NCBI RefSeq assembly: GCF_004209755.1
Contig: NZ_CP035913.1
Coordinates: 7,006,001 to 7,070,000, forward strand
Origin: Pseudoduganella lutea
Lineage (GTDB): Bacteria; Pseudomonadota; Gammaproteobacteria; Burkholderiales; Burkholderiaceae_D
Length of the DNA stretch: 64,000 nt
Direction of reading: 5' to 3'
Every line of letters begins with the position of its first letter. Position 1 is the stretch's first letter. The position numbers and the translations under genes were made by a program. Positions 8,606 to 17,338 of this stretch are shown piece by piece. Below the pieces are notes generated by a model that had not been told where the DNA came from, ran no database searches, and saw nothing but the letters and a program-made list of their open reading frames with translations.

Positions 8606-9760
8606 TCAATAGCCGACGCGTTCGGCGTAGGCAAGGATCCGGTCTCCGTAATTCCCGCCCCACTGGTACGTGTACCGGCTCTCCGCCCCGATCTTCATGA
8701 TGTCGTACTGCTTGCCCGCGCCCGGCGGCTTGTCGGTCGGCTGGCGGCCGCAGAAGAAGCCCGTATCCGTGGCTAGGTCATAGAAGCGGTACCAGGTCGT
8801 CGATCCAGGCCGGCGCACGAACGGGTCTGCGCCCGTGGGCCGCGTGGCACGCGGGTCGAACGCCGTGTCGCGCATCTGCACCGCGCCGCGGCGGTACCAG
8901 GCCACGCCGGCCTTTGCGGCGGCTGCCACGGCGGGGGTCTGCGGGCGGCTCATGAGGAAGGCGATCACGAGCACGGATTCCAGGCCGCTCTTCGACGGCA
9001 GTTCGAACGAGCGGCCGGTGACCGGCGCGTGTGTGACAGGGTCATGCTGGGCGCACCACACGGTCTTCACGCCATCCTGCACGATCTGCGCTTTCAGGAT
9101 GAAGTCTTCGGCGCGGCCGATGGCTTGCTCCATCCGCGTGCGCTGCTGGGCCGTGAAGACGTCGCCCGCGAACGGCGGTCGTTGCCTGGCCGCGTCGTCC
9201 AGCAGTTTCAATACGCGGACCATCGCATTGTCGTTGAAGGTGGCGTTGTTCGAATAGACCGTGCCGGTGCGTGCCGGGTAGACCTGCGGGTAGCCGCCGG
9301 ACGGGTATTGCATCCGCAACAGGAAGTCCATTGCCCTCCGCGCGGCGTCGCGGTGGACCGTATTGCCGCCGCGCCCGTACACGTCGGCCAGCACGCAGAT
9401 CTCGGAAACGGTGGCGCCATTGTCGATCGTGCCCAGCTCGGTGCCGCCAGCGCCAAACCAGCCCGAACGTGGCGCCGTGCCGTTCCACGCAGCGGCATAC
9501 CACTTTGTCTCCTTGTAGAAACCGCCGTGCGCCATCTGCCAGGAAACGATGTGGTCGGCCAGGCGCCGGTCAGCGGCCAATGCCGTGGCGGCGTCGGCGT
9601 TGCCGCTTAGCCAGCGGCGATAGGACGCCAGTTCGCCGTTGAGTGGATTGCCTTCCTGCGACAGCATGGGCGCCGCTTGCGCGCCACCCGGCGCACTAGC
9701 ACAACCGGCGGCCGACATAGCCAGCGTGGACAAGGTGATGAGGCAGGTTCTTCGCTGCAT
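8606..9760 (-). CDS. pelA: pectate lyase, polysaccharide lyase family 10
   Basis: The 384-residue protein has a lipoprotein-like signal (MQRRTCLITLSTLAMSAAGC). The catalytic region has the PL10 layout: MAHGGFYKETKWYAAAWNG near the N-terminus, GTIDNGATVSEICVLADVY, MQYPSGGYPQVYP, NATFNDNAMVRVLKLL, then VWCAQHDPVTHAPVTGRSFE and a C-terminal PFVRRPGSTTWYRFYDL. PL10 enzymes cleave polygalacturonate by calcium-dependent beta-elimination. GAGGGC precedes the ATG at 9760. The gene stands alone behind a comparatively AT-rich upstream region. Plant cell-wall degradation is the likely role, in line with the GH43 enzyme nearby. Confidence 0.9.
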   Translation of the reverse strand: MQRRTCLITLSTLAMSAAGCASAPGGAQAAPMLSQEGNPLNGELASYRRWLSGNADAATALAADRRLADHIVSWQMAHGGFYKETKWYAAAWNGTAPRSGWFGAGGTELGTIDNGATVSEICVLADVYGRGGNTVHRDAARRAMDFLLRMQYPSGGYPQVYPARTGTVYSNNATFNDNAMVRVLKLLDDAARQRPPFAGDVFTAQQRTRMEQAIGRAEDFILKAQIVQDGVKTVWCAQHDPVTHAPVTGRSFELPSKSGLESVLVIAFLMSRPQTPAVAAAAKAGVAWYRRGAVQMRDTAFDPRATRPTGADPFVRRPGSTTWYRFYDLATDTGFFCGRQPTDKPPGAGKQYDIMKIGAESRYTYQWGGNYGDRILAYAERVGY

Positions 9761-9790
9761 GGGCGCCCTCGTAAGGTTGCCGTTGATTCT

Positions 9791-9806
9791 AGTTAATAGT
9801 TTAACT
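9791..9806. promoter_or_regulatory. inverted repeat upstream of pelA
   Basis: AGTTAA and TTAACT form a 6-bp inverted repeat separated by four bases, 31 bases upstream of the pectate lyase start, in a locally AT-rich stretch. It could be an operator, but no regulator family is recognised from it. Confidence 0.3.
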
Positions 9807-9995
9807 CCGGTAAACAGTTGCGGGCCGATTCGCAAATTTCGCACGCCATGGTGGTGATTTTGGTGACGGTCATGCCGGCGGTATCCATGCAGCAACCTTC
9901 GTTGCAAGAATATGATGCCGCGCAGTGCCTGGGCGCCTGGACGCCCGCATACTCGCCCTCCCCGCCGGCACTGCCGGTCACTGCATGGAGGCCGT

Positions 9996-10289
9996 ATGTT
10001 TGTTCGCCAATGGTGCGCCCCGTTGACCGGCGCGATCACGCTTCTCTATTTTCTCCTCGTCTATGTCGTCACGACGAACCCGAGCCCGGGCGCGTTGATG
10101 AAGGCGCTCGCCATGCCGGGGGTGCTTGCCATCATCCTCGGCACGCCGCTGATGAAACAGTTTGGCCTGGCCGAATGGGGCTGGATGGGCTACATGCCGA
10201 CGGATGCGGGGTGTGTTGTTCTCGTCGTGCTGTACACGTTCGCGCTGTCGTCCCTGGCCGGATTCCTGGCCACGTTCACGCGGCGCTGA
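9996..10289 (+). CDS. small integral membrane protein, hypothetical
   Basis: The 97-residue protein starts MFVRQWCAPLTG at 9996, with GGAGG just upstream. It has three hydrophobic segments: about residues 9-28 (ITLLYFLLVYVVTT), 35-52, and 70-92 (VVLVVLYTFALSSLAGFLATF). No family is recognised. The codon start is chosen because upstream in-frame sequence is Arg/His/Pro-rich and lacks a binding site. It lies between the divergent pectate lyase and prfB. Confidence 0.62.
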   Translation: MFVRQWCAPLTGAITLLYFLLVYVVTTNPSPGALMKALAMPGVLAIILGTPLMKQFGLAEWGWMGYMPTDAGCVVLVVLYTFALSSLAGFLATFTRR

Positions 10290-10343
10290 CGGGCCGGGCG
10301 ACGTACCCGGGCATGGGTGGCCCGGGCGCGTCGCCTCCTAAGG

Positions 10344-10349
10344 TATAAT
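10344..10349 (+). promoter_or_regulatory. candidate -10 element of the prfB operon
   Basis: A perfect TATAAT at 10344-10349 lies 35 bases before the prfB start. No good -35 hexamer is visible at 16-18 bases upstream. It is the only promoter-like element between the small membrane protein and prfB. Confidence 0.45.
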
Positions 10350-10384
10350 CGGAGGTTTGATCGCCCTCAAGAGACATAAAAATC

Positions 10385-11489
10385 ATGGAAGCAGAACGCA
10401 TCAATTCCCTCGCCGCCCAGCTCGCTGACCTGACGGCCCGCGAGAACGAACTTCGGAGGTATCTTTGACTTCGATGTGAAGTCGGAGAAACTGGAACAAC
10501 TGAACGCCGAACTCGAAGATCCGGCGGTCTGGAACGACCCGAAGAAAGCCCAGGACATGGGCCGCGAAAAGAAAGCCCTGGAAGCCATCGTCGACACGCT
10601 GACGAAGGCGAAAAGCGACCTGGCCGACATGGCCGAGCTGTTCGCGATGGGCAAGGAAGAAAACGATGACGACACGCTGGAATCCGTCATCGGCGATACG
10701 GCGGAAATCGCCAAGGTCATCGAAGGCCTGGAATTCCGCCGCATGTTCAACAACCCGATGGACCCGAACAACTGCTTCGTCGACATCCAGGCCGGCGCCG
10801 GCGGTACCGAGGCCCAGGACTGGGCGTCGATGCTGCTGCGCCAGTACGTGCGCTATTGCGAGCGCAAGGGCTTCAAGGTCGAGGTGATGGAACAGTCGGA
10901 CGGTGAAGTCGCCGGCATCAAGACGGCCACGCTGAAGGTCGAAGGCGACTACGCCTACGGCCACCTGCGCACCGAGACGGGCGTGCACCGCCTGGTGCGC
11001 AAGTCGCCGTTCGACAGCGCCAACGGCCGCCACACGTCGTTCACGTCGCTGTTCGTCTACCCCGAGGTCGATGATTCGATCGAGATCGAGATCAATCCGG
11101 CGGACCTGCGCATCGACACGTACCGCGCATCCGGCGCCGGTGGCCAGCACATCAACAAGACCGACTCCGCGGTGCGCCTGACGCACGCGCCGTCCGGCAT
11201 CGTCGTGCAGTGCCAGAACGACCGCTCGCAGCACCGCAACAAGGCCGAGGCGATGGAAATGCTGAAGGCCAAGCTGTTCGAGCAGGAACTGCGCAAGCGC
11301 ATGAGCGAGCAGCAAAAGCTGGAAGACTCCAAGACCGACGTGGGCTGGGGCCACCAGATCCGTTCCTACGTGCTGGACCAGTCCCGCATCAAGGACTTGC
11401 GCACCGGCTTCGAAACGGGCAACACGAAGAACGTGCTGGACGGCGACCTGGACGACTTCATTGCCGCCTCGCTAAAGCAAGGGGTCTGA
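10385..11489 (+). CDS. prfB: peptide chain release factor 2, with programmed +1 frameshift
   Basis: RF2 (367 residues) recognises UGA and UAA stop codons. Translation starts at ATG 10385, runs 27 codons to CTT, meets an in-frame TGA at 10466-10468, and shifts +1 to continue in the frame beginning GAC at 10467. The GGQ motif that triggers peptide release is in [16 protein letters not shown], and the stop-codon-reading SPF tripeptide is in [13 protein letters not shown]. It heads a compact operon: the HAD gene begins three bases after its stop and lysS follows. The same prfB-lysS pairing is found in many proteobacteria. Confidence 0.97.
10451..10469 (+). promoter_or_regulatory. prfB recoding site
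   Basis: The sequence reads CGG AGG TAT CTT TGA C. GGAGG acts as an internal Shine-Dalgarno three bases before the slippery CTT, and TGA C is the weak stop context. When RF2 is scarce the ribosome slips +1 and makes RF2; when it is abundant, translation stops after 27 codons. This is the well-known autoregulation of RF2. Confidence 0.95.
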
Positions 11490-11492
11490 CGC

Positions 11493-12185
11493 ATGGGCCA
11501 CCACGCTCCCCGCGCCTTCATCTTCGACATGGATGGCACGATCGTCGACAACATGGCCTTCCACACGAAATCGTGGGTGGCCTTTTTCGAGCGGCGCGGC
11601 CATGCGATCGACGCGGACGATTTTTTCCGCGCCACCGCCGGCCGCCAGGGCCATGAAATCATGCGCAGCTATCTCGGCGCGGACCTGACGAACGAAGACA
11701 CGGTGCTGCTCGACGCGGAAAAGGAAGAGCTGTACCGCGAACTGTACGCGCCGCACCTGGAAACGGTGGCGGGCTTCGAGCAGTTCATCGAAGCGGCGCA
11801 GGAGCAGGACGTGCGCCTGGCCGTGGCCACGGCCGCGCCGCCGGCCAACATCGTGTTCACGCTCGATGGCCTGGACCTGCGCCGCCACTTCGACGCGGTG
11901 GTAGGTGCGGCCGACGTGGCGCGGGGCAAGCCGAATCCGGACGTGTTCCTGCTGGCGGCCGAGCGCTGCGGTGCGGCACCCGAGCACTGCATCGTGTTCG
12001 AGGATGCGCCGCTGGGCGTGGAAGCCGCGCGCCGCGCCGGCATGCGGGCCGTGGTGCTGACCACCACGCTGCCGGCCGAGGCGTTTGCCGAATTCGACAA
12101 CGTCATCTGCGTTGCGCGCGACTTCTCGGAGCTGGACATCGCCACGCTGTTCGACACGACCAACAACATTCAACAAGCACAGTAA
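11493..12185 (+). CDS. HAD hydrolase, beta-phosphoglucomutase-like subfamily
   Basis: The 230-residue protein has all HAD motifs: the nucleophile motif [14 protein letters not shown] at residue 10, motif II threonine in VATAAPPAN, motif III lysine in [15 protein letters not shown], and motif IV in [14 protein letters not shown]. The cap domain between motifs I and II is helical, as in the phosphoglucomutase or 2-deoxyglucose-6-phosphatase group. Its substrate is probably a small sugar or related phosphate ester. It lies three bases after prfB and two before lysS, so all three form one operon; its functional link to translation factors is not evident. Confidence 0.85.
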   Translation: MGHHAPRAFIFDMDGTIVDNMAFHTKSWVAFFERRGHAIDADDFFRATAGRQGHEIMRSYLGADLTNEDTVLLDAEKEELYRELYAPHLETVAGFEQFIEAAQEQDVRLAVATAAPPANIVFTLDGLDLRRHFDAVVGAADVARGKPNPDVFLLAAERCGAAPEHCIVFEDAPLGVEAARRAGMRAVVLTTTLPAEAFAEFDNVICVARDFSELDIATLFDTTNNIQQAQ

Positions 12186-12187
12186 TC

Positions 12188-13729
12188 ATGACGACCGAAA
12201 ACCAAGCGGAACCCCAGGACCAGGCGCCGGGCCTCGACGACAACAAGATCATCGCCGAGCGCCGCGCCAAGCTGGCCGCCATTCGCGAACAGGGCATCGC
12301 CTTCCCGAACGATTTCCGCCCCGAGCACAAGGCGGCCGACCTGCAGGCGCAATACGCCGGCAAGTCGCGCGAGGAACTGGAAGCCGAACCCGTGCCCGTG
12401 GTACTGGCCGGCCGCATGATGCTCAAGCGCGAAGCCGGCAAGAAGGCCGCGTTCGCGACGCTGCAGGATTCGTCCGGCAAGGCCTGCGACGGCCGCATCC
12501 AGATCTACGCGACCCTGGACGCGACGGGCGAAGCGGCGATGGAAGCATTGCGCACCTATGACCTGGGCGACATCCTGGGCGTGAAAGGCACGCTGTTCAA
12601 GACCAAGACGGATGAATTGACCGTCAAGGTGAGCGAGCTGCGCCTCATCACCAAGTCGCTGCGCCCGCTGCCGGACAAGTTCCACGGCCTGGCCGACCAG
12701 GAAACGAAATACCGCCAGCGCTACGTGGACCTGATCATGAACGAGGACACGCGCCGCACGTTCAAGGCCCGCACCGCCGCCATCTCGTCGATCCGCCGCT
12801 TCATGCAGGAAAACGAGTTCATGGAAGTGGAAACGCCGATGCTGCACACGATCCCGGGCGGCGCGGCGGCCAAGCCGTTCATCACGCACCACAACGCGCT
12901 GGACATGCAGATGTTCCTGCGCATCGCGCCCGAGCTGTACCTGAAGCGCCTCGTGGTGGGCGGCTTCGACCGCGTGTTCGAGATCAACCGCAACTTCCGC
13001 AACGAAGGCGTGTCGATCCGTCACAACCCCGAGTTCACGATGATGGAGTTCTACGCGGCGTACACGGACTACCAGTGGATCATGAACTTCACGGAAGCCG
13101 TGATCCGCCAGGCAGCGGTCGATGCACATGGCTCCGCGGTGCTGACGTACGGCGGCCGCGAGCTGGACCTGTCGAAACCGTTCCACCGCCTGACGATCGT
13201 GGGCGCGATCAACAAGTTCGCGCCGCACTACACGAACGAACAGCTCGACGACGCGGAATTCATCAAGGCCGAACTGAAGAAGTTCGGTGTGAAGCCGCAT
13301 GCCCATTCGGGCCTGGGCGCGCTGCAACTGGCGCTGTTCGAGGAAACCGCCGAAGCGCAGCTGTGGGAGCCGACGTTCATCATCGACTACCCGGAAGAAG
13401 TATCGCCGCTGGCGCGCGCATCGGACACCCGCAAGGGCATCACCGAGCGCTTCGAGCTGTTCATGGTAGGCCGCGAGATCGCCAACGGCTTCTCGGAGCT
13501 GAACGACGCGGAAGACCAGTCGGCCCGCTTCCTGGCCCAGGTGGCCGCCAAGGAAGCCGGCGACGACGAAGCGATGTTCTACGACGCAGACTATATCCGC
13601 GCGCTGGAATACGGCATGCCGCCGGCCGGCGGCTGCGGTATCGGCATCGACCGTCTCATCATGCTGCTGACCGATTCGCCGAACATCCGCGACGTGCTGC
13701 TGTTCCCGCACCTGCGCAAGGAAGACTGA
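12188..13729 (+). CDS. lysS: lysyl-tRNA synthetase, class II
   Basis: The 513-residue cytosolic enzyme charges tRNA-Lys. An N-terminal OB-fold anticodon-binding domain (about residues 70-180, starting [19 protein letters not shown]) precedes the class II catalytic core. Motif 2 is in [20 protein letters not shown], and motif 3 in [19 protein letters not shown]. Length and domain order are typical. It is the last gene of the prfB operon and is followed by an intrinsic terminator at 13750. Confidence 0.97.
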   Translation: MTTENQAEPQDQAPGLDDNKIIAERRAKLAAIREQGIAFPNDFRPEHKAADLQAQYAGKSREELEAEPVPVVLAGRMMLKREAGKKAAFATLQDSSGKACDGRIQIYATLDATGEAAMEALRTYDLGDILGVKGTLFKTKTDELTVKVSELRLITKSLRPLPDKFHGLADQETKYRQRYVDLIMNEDTRRTFKARTAAISSIRRFMQENEFMEVETPMLHTIPGGAAAKPFITHHNALDMQMFLRIAPELYLKRLVVGGFDRVFEINRNFRNEGVSIRHNPEFTMMEFYAAYTDYQWIMNFTEAVIRQAAVDAHGSAVLTYGGRELDLSKPFHRLTIVGAINKFAPHYTNEQLDDAEFIKAELKKFGVKPHAHSGLGALQLALFEETAEAQLWEPTFIIDYPEEVSPLARASDTRKGITERFELFMVGREIANGFSELNDAEDQSARFLAQVAAKEAGDDEAMFYDADYIRALEYGMPPAGGCGIGIDRLIMLLTDSPNIRDVLLFPHLRKED

Positions 13730-13749
13730 CGTCTCCCTGCCCTCCCCTG

Positions 13750-13781
13750 AAAAACGCGCGGCTTCCACCGCGCGTTTTTTT
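13750..13781 (+). terminator. intrinsic terminator of the prfB-lysS operon
   Basis: AAAAACGCGCGG pairs with CCGCGCGTTTTT around a six-base loop and is followed by T residues to 13781. It begins 20 bases after the lysS stop codon. Confidence 0.93.
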
Positions 13782-13803
13782 ATTCCGCGGCTTTCGAAGC
13801 TAC

Positions 13804-13855
13804 GGTGTCAGACACCATTTTCCGAACGATTCACCGGAAAATGGTGTCTGACACC
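13804..13855. repeat. 21-bp perfect inverted repeat, GTCAGAC palindrome family
   Basis: Arms at 13804-13824 and 13835-13855 are exact reverse complements with a ten-base loop. Each arm carries GGTGTCAGACACC or its complement. The right end continues into ACACCGGTTTTCC, which also follows the related element at 52095. It lies between the lysS terminator and the GH43 promoter region. It resembles a REP-type intergenic repeat. Confidence 0.85.
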
Positions 13856-13918
13856 GGTTTTCCTCTGCGCTCGCCACTGTCAAAAACCATACCTCTCTTT
13901 CCCCGTTTTCGCATTGTC

Positions 13919-13936
13919 GCTGAAATCGTTTTCAGC
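13919..13936. promoter_or_regulatory. LacI-family-type operator upstream of the GH43 gene
   Basis: GCTGAAATCGTTTTCAGC is a near-perfect palindrome centred on CG, with mismatches only at the two inner pairs. The TGAAA-CG-TTTCA pattern is characteristic of LacI/GalR family operators. It is 43 bases before the GTG start of the glycoside hydrolase, a usual place for a repressor site. No LacI-type gene is in the window. Confidence 0.6.
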
Positions 13937-13978
13937 TAGCCTGCCACAGCCTCGACAATAATGATCCGGAGACAGCAC

Positions 13979-15610
13979 GTGACCAATCAATCCCGCCGCA
14001 ACGCCTTTAAAACCATCCTCGCCAGCACCGCCGCCCTGCCCGCCGCGCAAGTGCTCGGCCAGCCGGCGGTTGCGCCGCAATGTGCGCCGGCGGCCCCAAG
14101 GTGGGCCCGCGGCATCGAAGGCCAGCGCAAGGCCGACCGGGGCGACGGCACATACATCAACCCGATCATCCCAGGCGACCATCCGGATCCCACGATCCTG
14201 AAGGACGGCGACGATTACTACATGACGTTCTCGTCGTTCTATTCGTACCCCGGCATCGTGATCTGGCATTCGACCGACCTGGTGAACTGGGCGCCCGTCG
14301 GGCCCGCACTGAAAAAGCCGCTGGGCACGATCTGGGCGCTCGACCTGTGCAAGCACGACGGCCGCTACTTCATCTACATACCCGCCGCACCGGACGGCAA
14401 CGCCTGGTCGATCTACGCCATCTGGGCCGACCGCATCGAAGGTCCGTGGAGCGATCCGGTCGACCTGAGTATCGCCGGCTGCATCGATCCCGGCCACATC
14501 GTGGGCGAGGATGGCAAGCGCTACCTGTTCGTCAACGGCATCCGCAAGATCCGGCTCACCGACGACGGCCTGGCCACGGACGGCAAGCTGGAGGAAGCCT
14601 ACAAGCCATGGCGCTATCCGGAAGACTGGGTGGTGGAAAACTTCGCGCCGGAGGGCCCGAAACTGCTGCGCCACGGCGACTGGTTCTACCTGGTCACCGC
14701 CGTGGGCGGCACGGCTGGACCGGTCACCGGCCACATGGTCATCGCGGCGCGCGCGAAATCGATCCACGGCCCGTGGGAGCATTGCCCTCGAAATCCGCTG
14801 GTGCGGACCGTCAGCACGCAGGAGCCATGGTGGTCGCGTGGTCACGCCACGCTGGTCGAAGGCCCGGCAGGCGACTGGTGGATGGTCTACCACGGCTACG
14901 AGAACGGCTACCGGACGCTGGGCCGCCAGACCTTGCTGGAACCGATCGAATGGACGGCCGACGGCTGGTTCCGCGCGAAAGGCGGCGACCTGTCGAAGCC
15001 GCTGGCGAAACCGCGCGGCAAGGGTGGCCGGCACATCATGTTAGGCCCGAACGGCCAGATGCTGTCGGACGATTTCACGCGCGACCGCTTCGGCGTCCAG
15101 TGGAGCTTCCACGACCCGAAGCCGGACGAAATGGATCGCGTGCGCTACCTGAAGCCGGGCTTGCGCATCCAGGGCAAGGGCATGTCGCCCGCCGACAGCG
15201 CGCCACTGACGTGCGGTGTCGGCGACCGCTCATACCAGGCCGAGGTGACGCTGGAACTCGACGGCCAAGCCGAGGCGGGCCTGCTGCTGTTCTACAACCA
15301 CAAGGCGTTCGTCGGCGTGGGCTTCACGCCCGACGTCATCAAGACGTGGGAATACGCGGAAGAACAGCAATGGATGCGCGTCGCGCGCACGACACGGCGC
15401 GTGCGCGTGCGGCTGACCAACGTCGACAACGTGGTCACGTTCCATTACTCGTACGACGATGGAAAAAGCTGGCTGCTGCACGGGCTGCGGATGGAAGTCT
15501 CGGGCATCCACCACAATGTGTTCGGCGGCTTCCTCAGCCTGAAGGTGGGCGTGTACTGCGCCGGCGAGGGATCGGTCACGCTGCGCGATTTCCGCTATCG
15601 GGCGTTATGA
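13979..15610 (+). CDS. secreted glycoside hydrolase family 43 protein
   Basis: The protein has 543 residues from GTG 13979, preceded by GGAGA; an in-frame ATG at 13961 has no binding site. The N-terminus (SRRNAFKTILASTAALPAA) is a twin-arginine-like signal. The five-bladed propeller starts with GDHPDPTILKDGDDYYMTFS, supplying the general-base Asp. It continues through WALDLCKHDGRYFIYIPA (pKa-modulating Asp region) and VENFAPEGPKLLRHGDWFYL (likely acid Glu). A C-terminal beta-sandwich (about residues 355-543) resembles the XynB-type accessory domain. The enzyme probably trims arabinoxylan or arabinan. It is monocistronic and probably sugar-controlled through the operator upstream. Confidence 0.88.
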   Translation: MTNQSRRNAFKTILASTAALPAAQVLGQPAVAPQCAPAAPRWARGIEGQRKADRGDGTYINPIIPGDHPDPTILKDGDDYYMTFSSFYSYPGIVIWHSTDLVNWAPVGPALKKPLGTIWALDLCKHDGRYFIYIPAAPDGNAWSIYAIWADRIEGPWSDPVDLSIAGCIDPGHIVGEDGKRYLFVNGIRKIRLTDDGLATDGKLEEAYKPWRYPEDWVVENFAPEGPKLLRHGDWFYLVTAVGGTAGPVTGHMVIAARAKSIHGPWEHCPRNPLVRTVSTQEPWWSRGHATLVEGPAGDWWMVYHGYENGYRTLGRQTLLEPIEWTADGWFRAKGGDLSKPLAKPRGKGGRHIMLGPNGQMLSDDFTRDRFGVQWSFHDPKPDEMDRVRYLKPGLRIQGKGMSPADSAPLTCGVGDRSYQAEVTLELDGQAEAGLLLFYNHKAFVGVGFTPDVIKTWEYAEEQQWMRVARTTRRVRVRLTNVDNVVTFHYSYDDGKSWLLHGLRMEVSGIHHNVFGGFLSLKVGVYCAGEGSVTLRDFRYRAL

Positions 15611-15694
15611 ACGCTTTTACGGTCTCGCCAGTGCCGTCAAGTCAGCACTCGGCCGGCACGTCGATCCGCATGGAGAATCCCAAAGCCAAGGGCT

Positions 15695-15721
15695 GGGGTC
15701 AGACCCGGCGGGTCTGACCCC
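15695..15721. repeat. 12-bp inverted repeat, GTCAGAC palindrome family
   Basis: GGGGTCAGACCC at 15695-15706 and its exact reverse complement at 15710-15721 enclose a three-base loop. It lies in the gap between the convergent GH43 and ppnN genes and shares the GGTCAGACC core of the element at 13804. Confidence 0.85.
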
Positions 15722-15752
15722 GGATCTTGCGCCTGGGGTATGCCTGAATGAC

Positions 15753-15770
15753 GCCGGTTCGGACACCGGC
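15753..15770. repeat. short inverted repeat near the ppnN 3' end
   Basis: GCCGGT and ACCGGC form a 6-bp stem with a six-base loop containing TCGGAC. It may be a degenerate member of the same palindrome family or part of the 3' end structure of the two convergent genes. Confidence 0.4.
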
Positions 15771-15784
15771 TCAGAGGAGAACGA

Positions 15785-17154
15785 CTACATCACCACCCGG
15801 TAGCAAGGCACATACGCCTTGCCCGGCAACTTCATCCGGCTCTGCGCCACGAACGATGCCAGCAGCCGGTCCATCGGTTCCATGATCGCCGCGTCGCCGT
15901 GGATCTCGAAGTTGCCGTGCGCCTCGATGGCGCGGATGCCATCGGCCTTCACGTTGCCGGCCACCACGCCTGAGAAGGCGCGCCGCAGGTGCGCGGCCAG
16001 CAGGTGCACCGGCTGGTTCCGGTGCAGCTTCAGGTTGCGCATGTTTTCATGGGTGGGCGCGAACGGCCGCTGGAATTCCTCGTCGATGTGCAGAGCCCAG
16101 TTGAAGTAATACGCATCGCTGCGCGCCTTGCGGTATTCGCGCACCTGCTTGATCCCTTCCTGCATCTCGCGCGCGACCGATTCCGGATCGTCGACGATGA
16201 TCTTGTAGCGCTTCTGCGCTTCCTCGCCCAGCGTGACGCCGATGAACTCGTTGATCTGCGCGAAGTAGTCGCGCGACGATTCCGGCCCGTGAAGATCAGC
16301 GGGAACGGGATCTCGGCATTTTCCGGATGGAGCAGGATGCCGAGGATGTACAGGATCTCTTCCGCGGTTCCCGCGCCGCCGGGGAACACGATGATGCCGT
16401 GGCCGGTGCGCACGAATGCCTCCAGGCGCTTCTCGATGTCCGGCATGATCACCAGGTCGTTGACGATCGGGTTCGGCGATTCGGCGGCGATGATGCCCGG
16501 CTCGGTGATGCCGAGGTAGCGGCCATTGGTGAAGCGCTGCTTGGCGTGGCCGATCGTGGCGCCCTTCATCGGGCCCTTCATCGCGCCGGGGCCGCAGCCC
16601 GTGCAGATATCGAGCGCGCGCAGGCCCAGTTGATAACCCACTTCCTTGGAATAGTTGTATTCGGCGCGGTTGATCGAGTGGCCACCCCAGCACACCACCA
16701 GGTTCGGATTGGTCTGCGGGCGCAGCACGTTGGCGTTGCGCAGGATATGGAAGACCGCGTCGGTAATGCCTTCGGTGCTGGCAAGGTCGAACTTTGGATT
16801 GTCGGTGACTTCGTTGCTGACGAAAACGATATCGCGCAGCACCGCGAACAGGTGCTCGTGGATACCCTTGATCATCTTGCCGTCGACGAAGGCGATCGCG
16901 GGCGCGCCCTTGATCTCGAGCTTGATGCCGCGCTCGCGCTGCATGATATTGATGTCGAACGACTCGTAACGATCCAGCAGTTCCTTGCCGTCGTCGATGG
17001 TGCTGCCGCAATTGAGCACGGCCAGCGCGCATTGGCGGAAGGTTTTATACAGGCCGCCTTTGCCGCTATCGAGCAGTTTTACCACTTCCGCTTTCGACAG
17101 CACTTCGAGCTTGCCTTCGGGTGAAATCAGGGTATCGACAAAGCCTTGTTCCAT
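15785..17154 (-). CDS. ppnN: nucleotide 5'-monophosphate nucleosidase PpnN (LOG family), broken by one missing base near 16285
   Basis: PpnN hydrolyses purine and pyrimidine monophosphates to base and ribose-5-phosphate. The start at 17154 gives [20 protein letters not shown]. The LOG core is intact, with [16 protein letters not shown] and the [17 protein letters not shown] catalytic motif (PGGxGTxxE). After PFPLIFTG the frame is lost, and it resumes one base out of register with [16 protein letters not shown] through to the stop at 15785. Restoring one base in the GGCCCG run at about 16285 gives 456 residues, near the 454 of E. coli PpnN. A sequencing indel is more likely than a pseudogene. 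Upstream, AAGGA lies about ten bases before the ATG. Confidence 0.9.
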
Positions 17155-17338
17155 GGTGCGTACATCCTTTATTAAGTGAATACGTATTGCCCCCGCATAG
17201 CTGTCAATATACGACATCGGCGTCGTAAAAGGATGGCAATCTTTTCAAACGAACCATATTGCTGCGCCGCACCACATGAATCCGTCGACAATTTTTGTCG
17301 CTCCATTACAATGGCGGATTTTTTTCAGGAGATGCCGC

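Noticed and set aside
12170..13768. 532-codon open frame opposite lysS
   Set aside because: No family motifs; lysS in the other strand is unmistakable.
16030..17217. ppnN as a true pseudogene
   Set aside because: Only one base is missing, both halves are fully conserved, and five other genes show the same kind of break.
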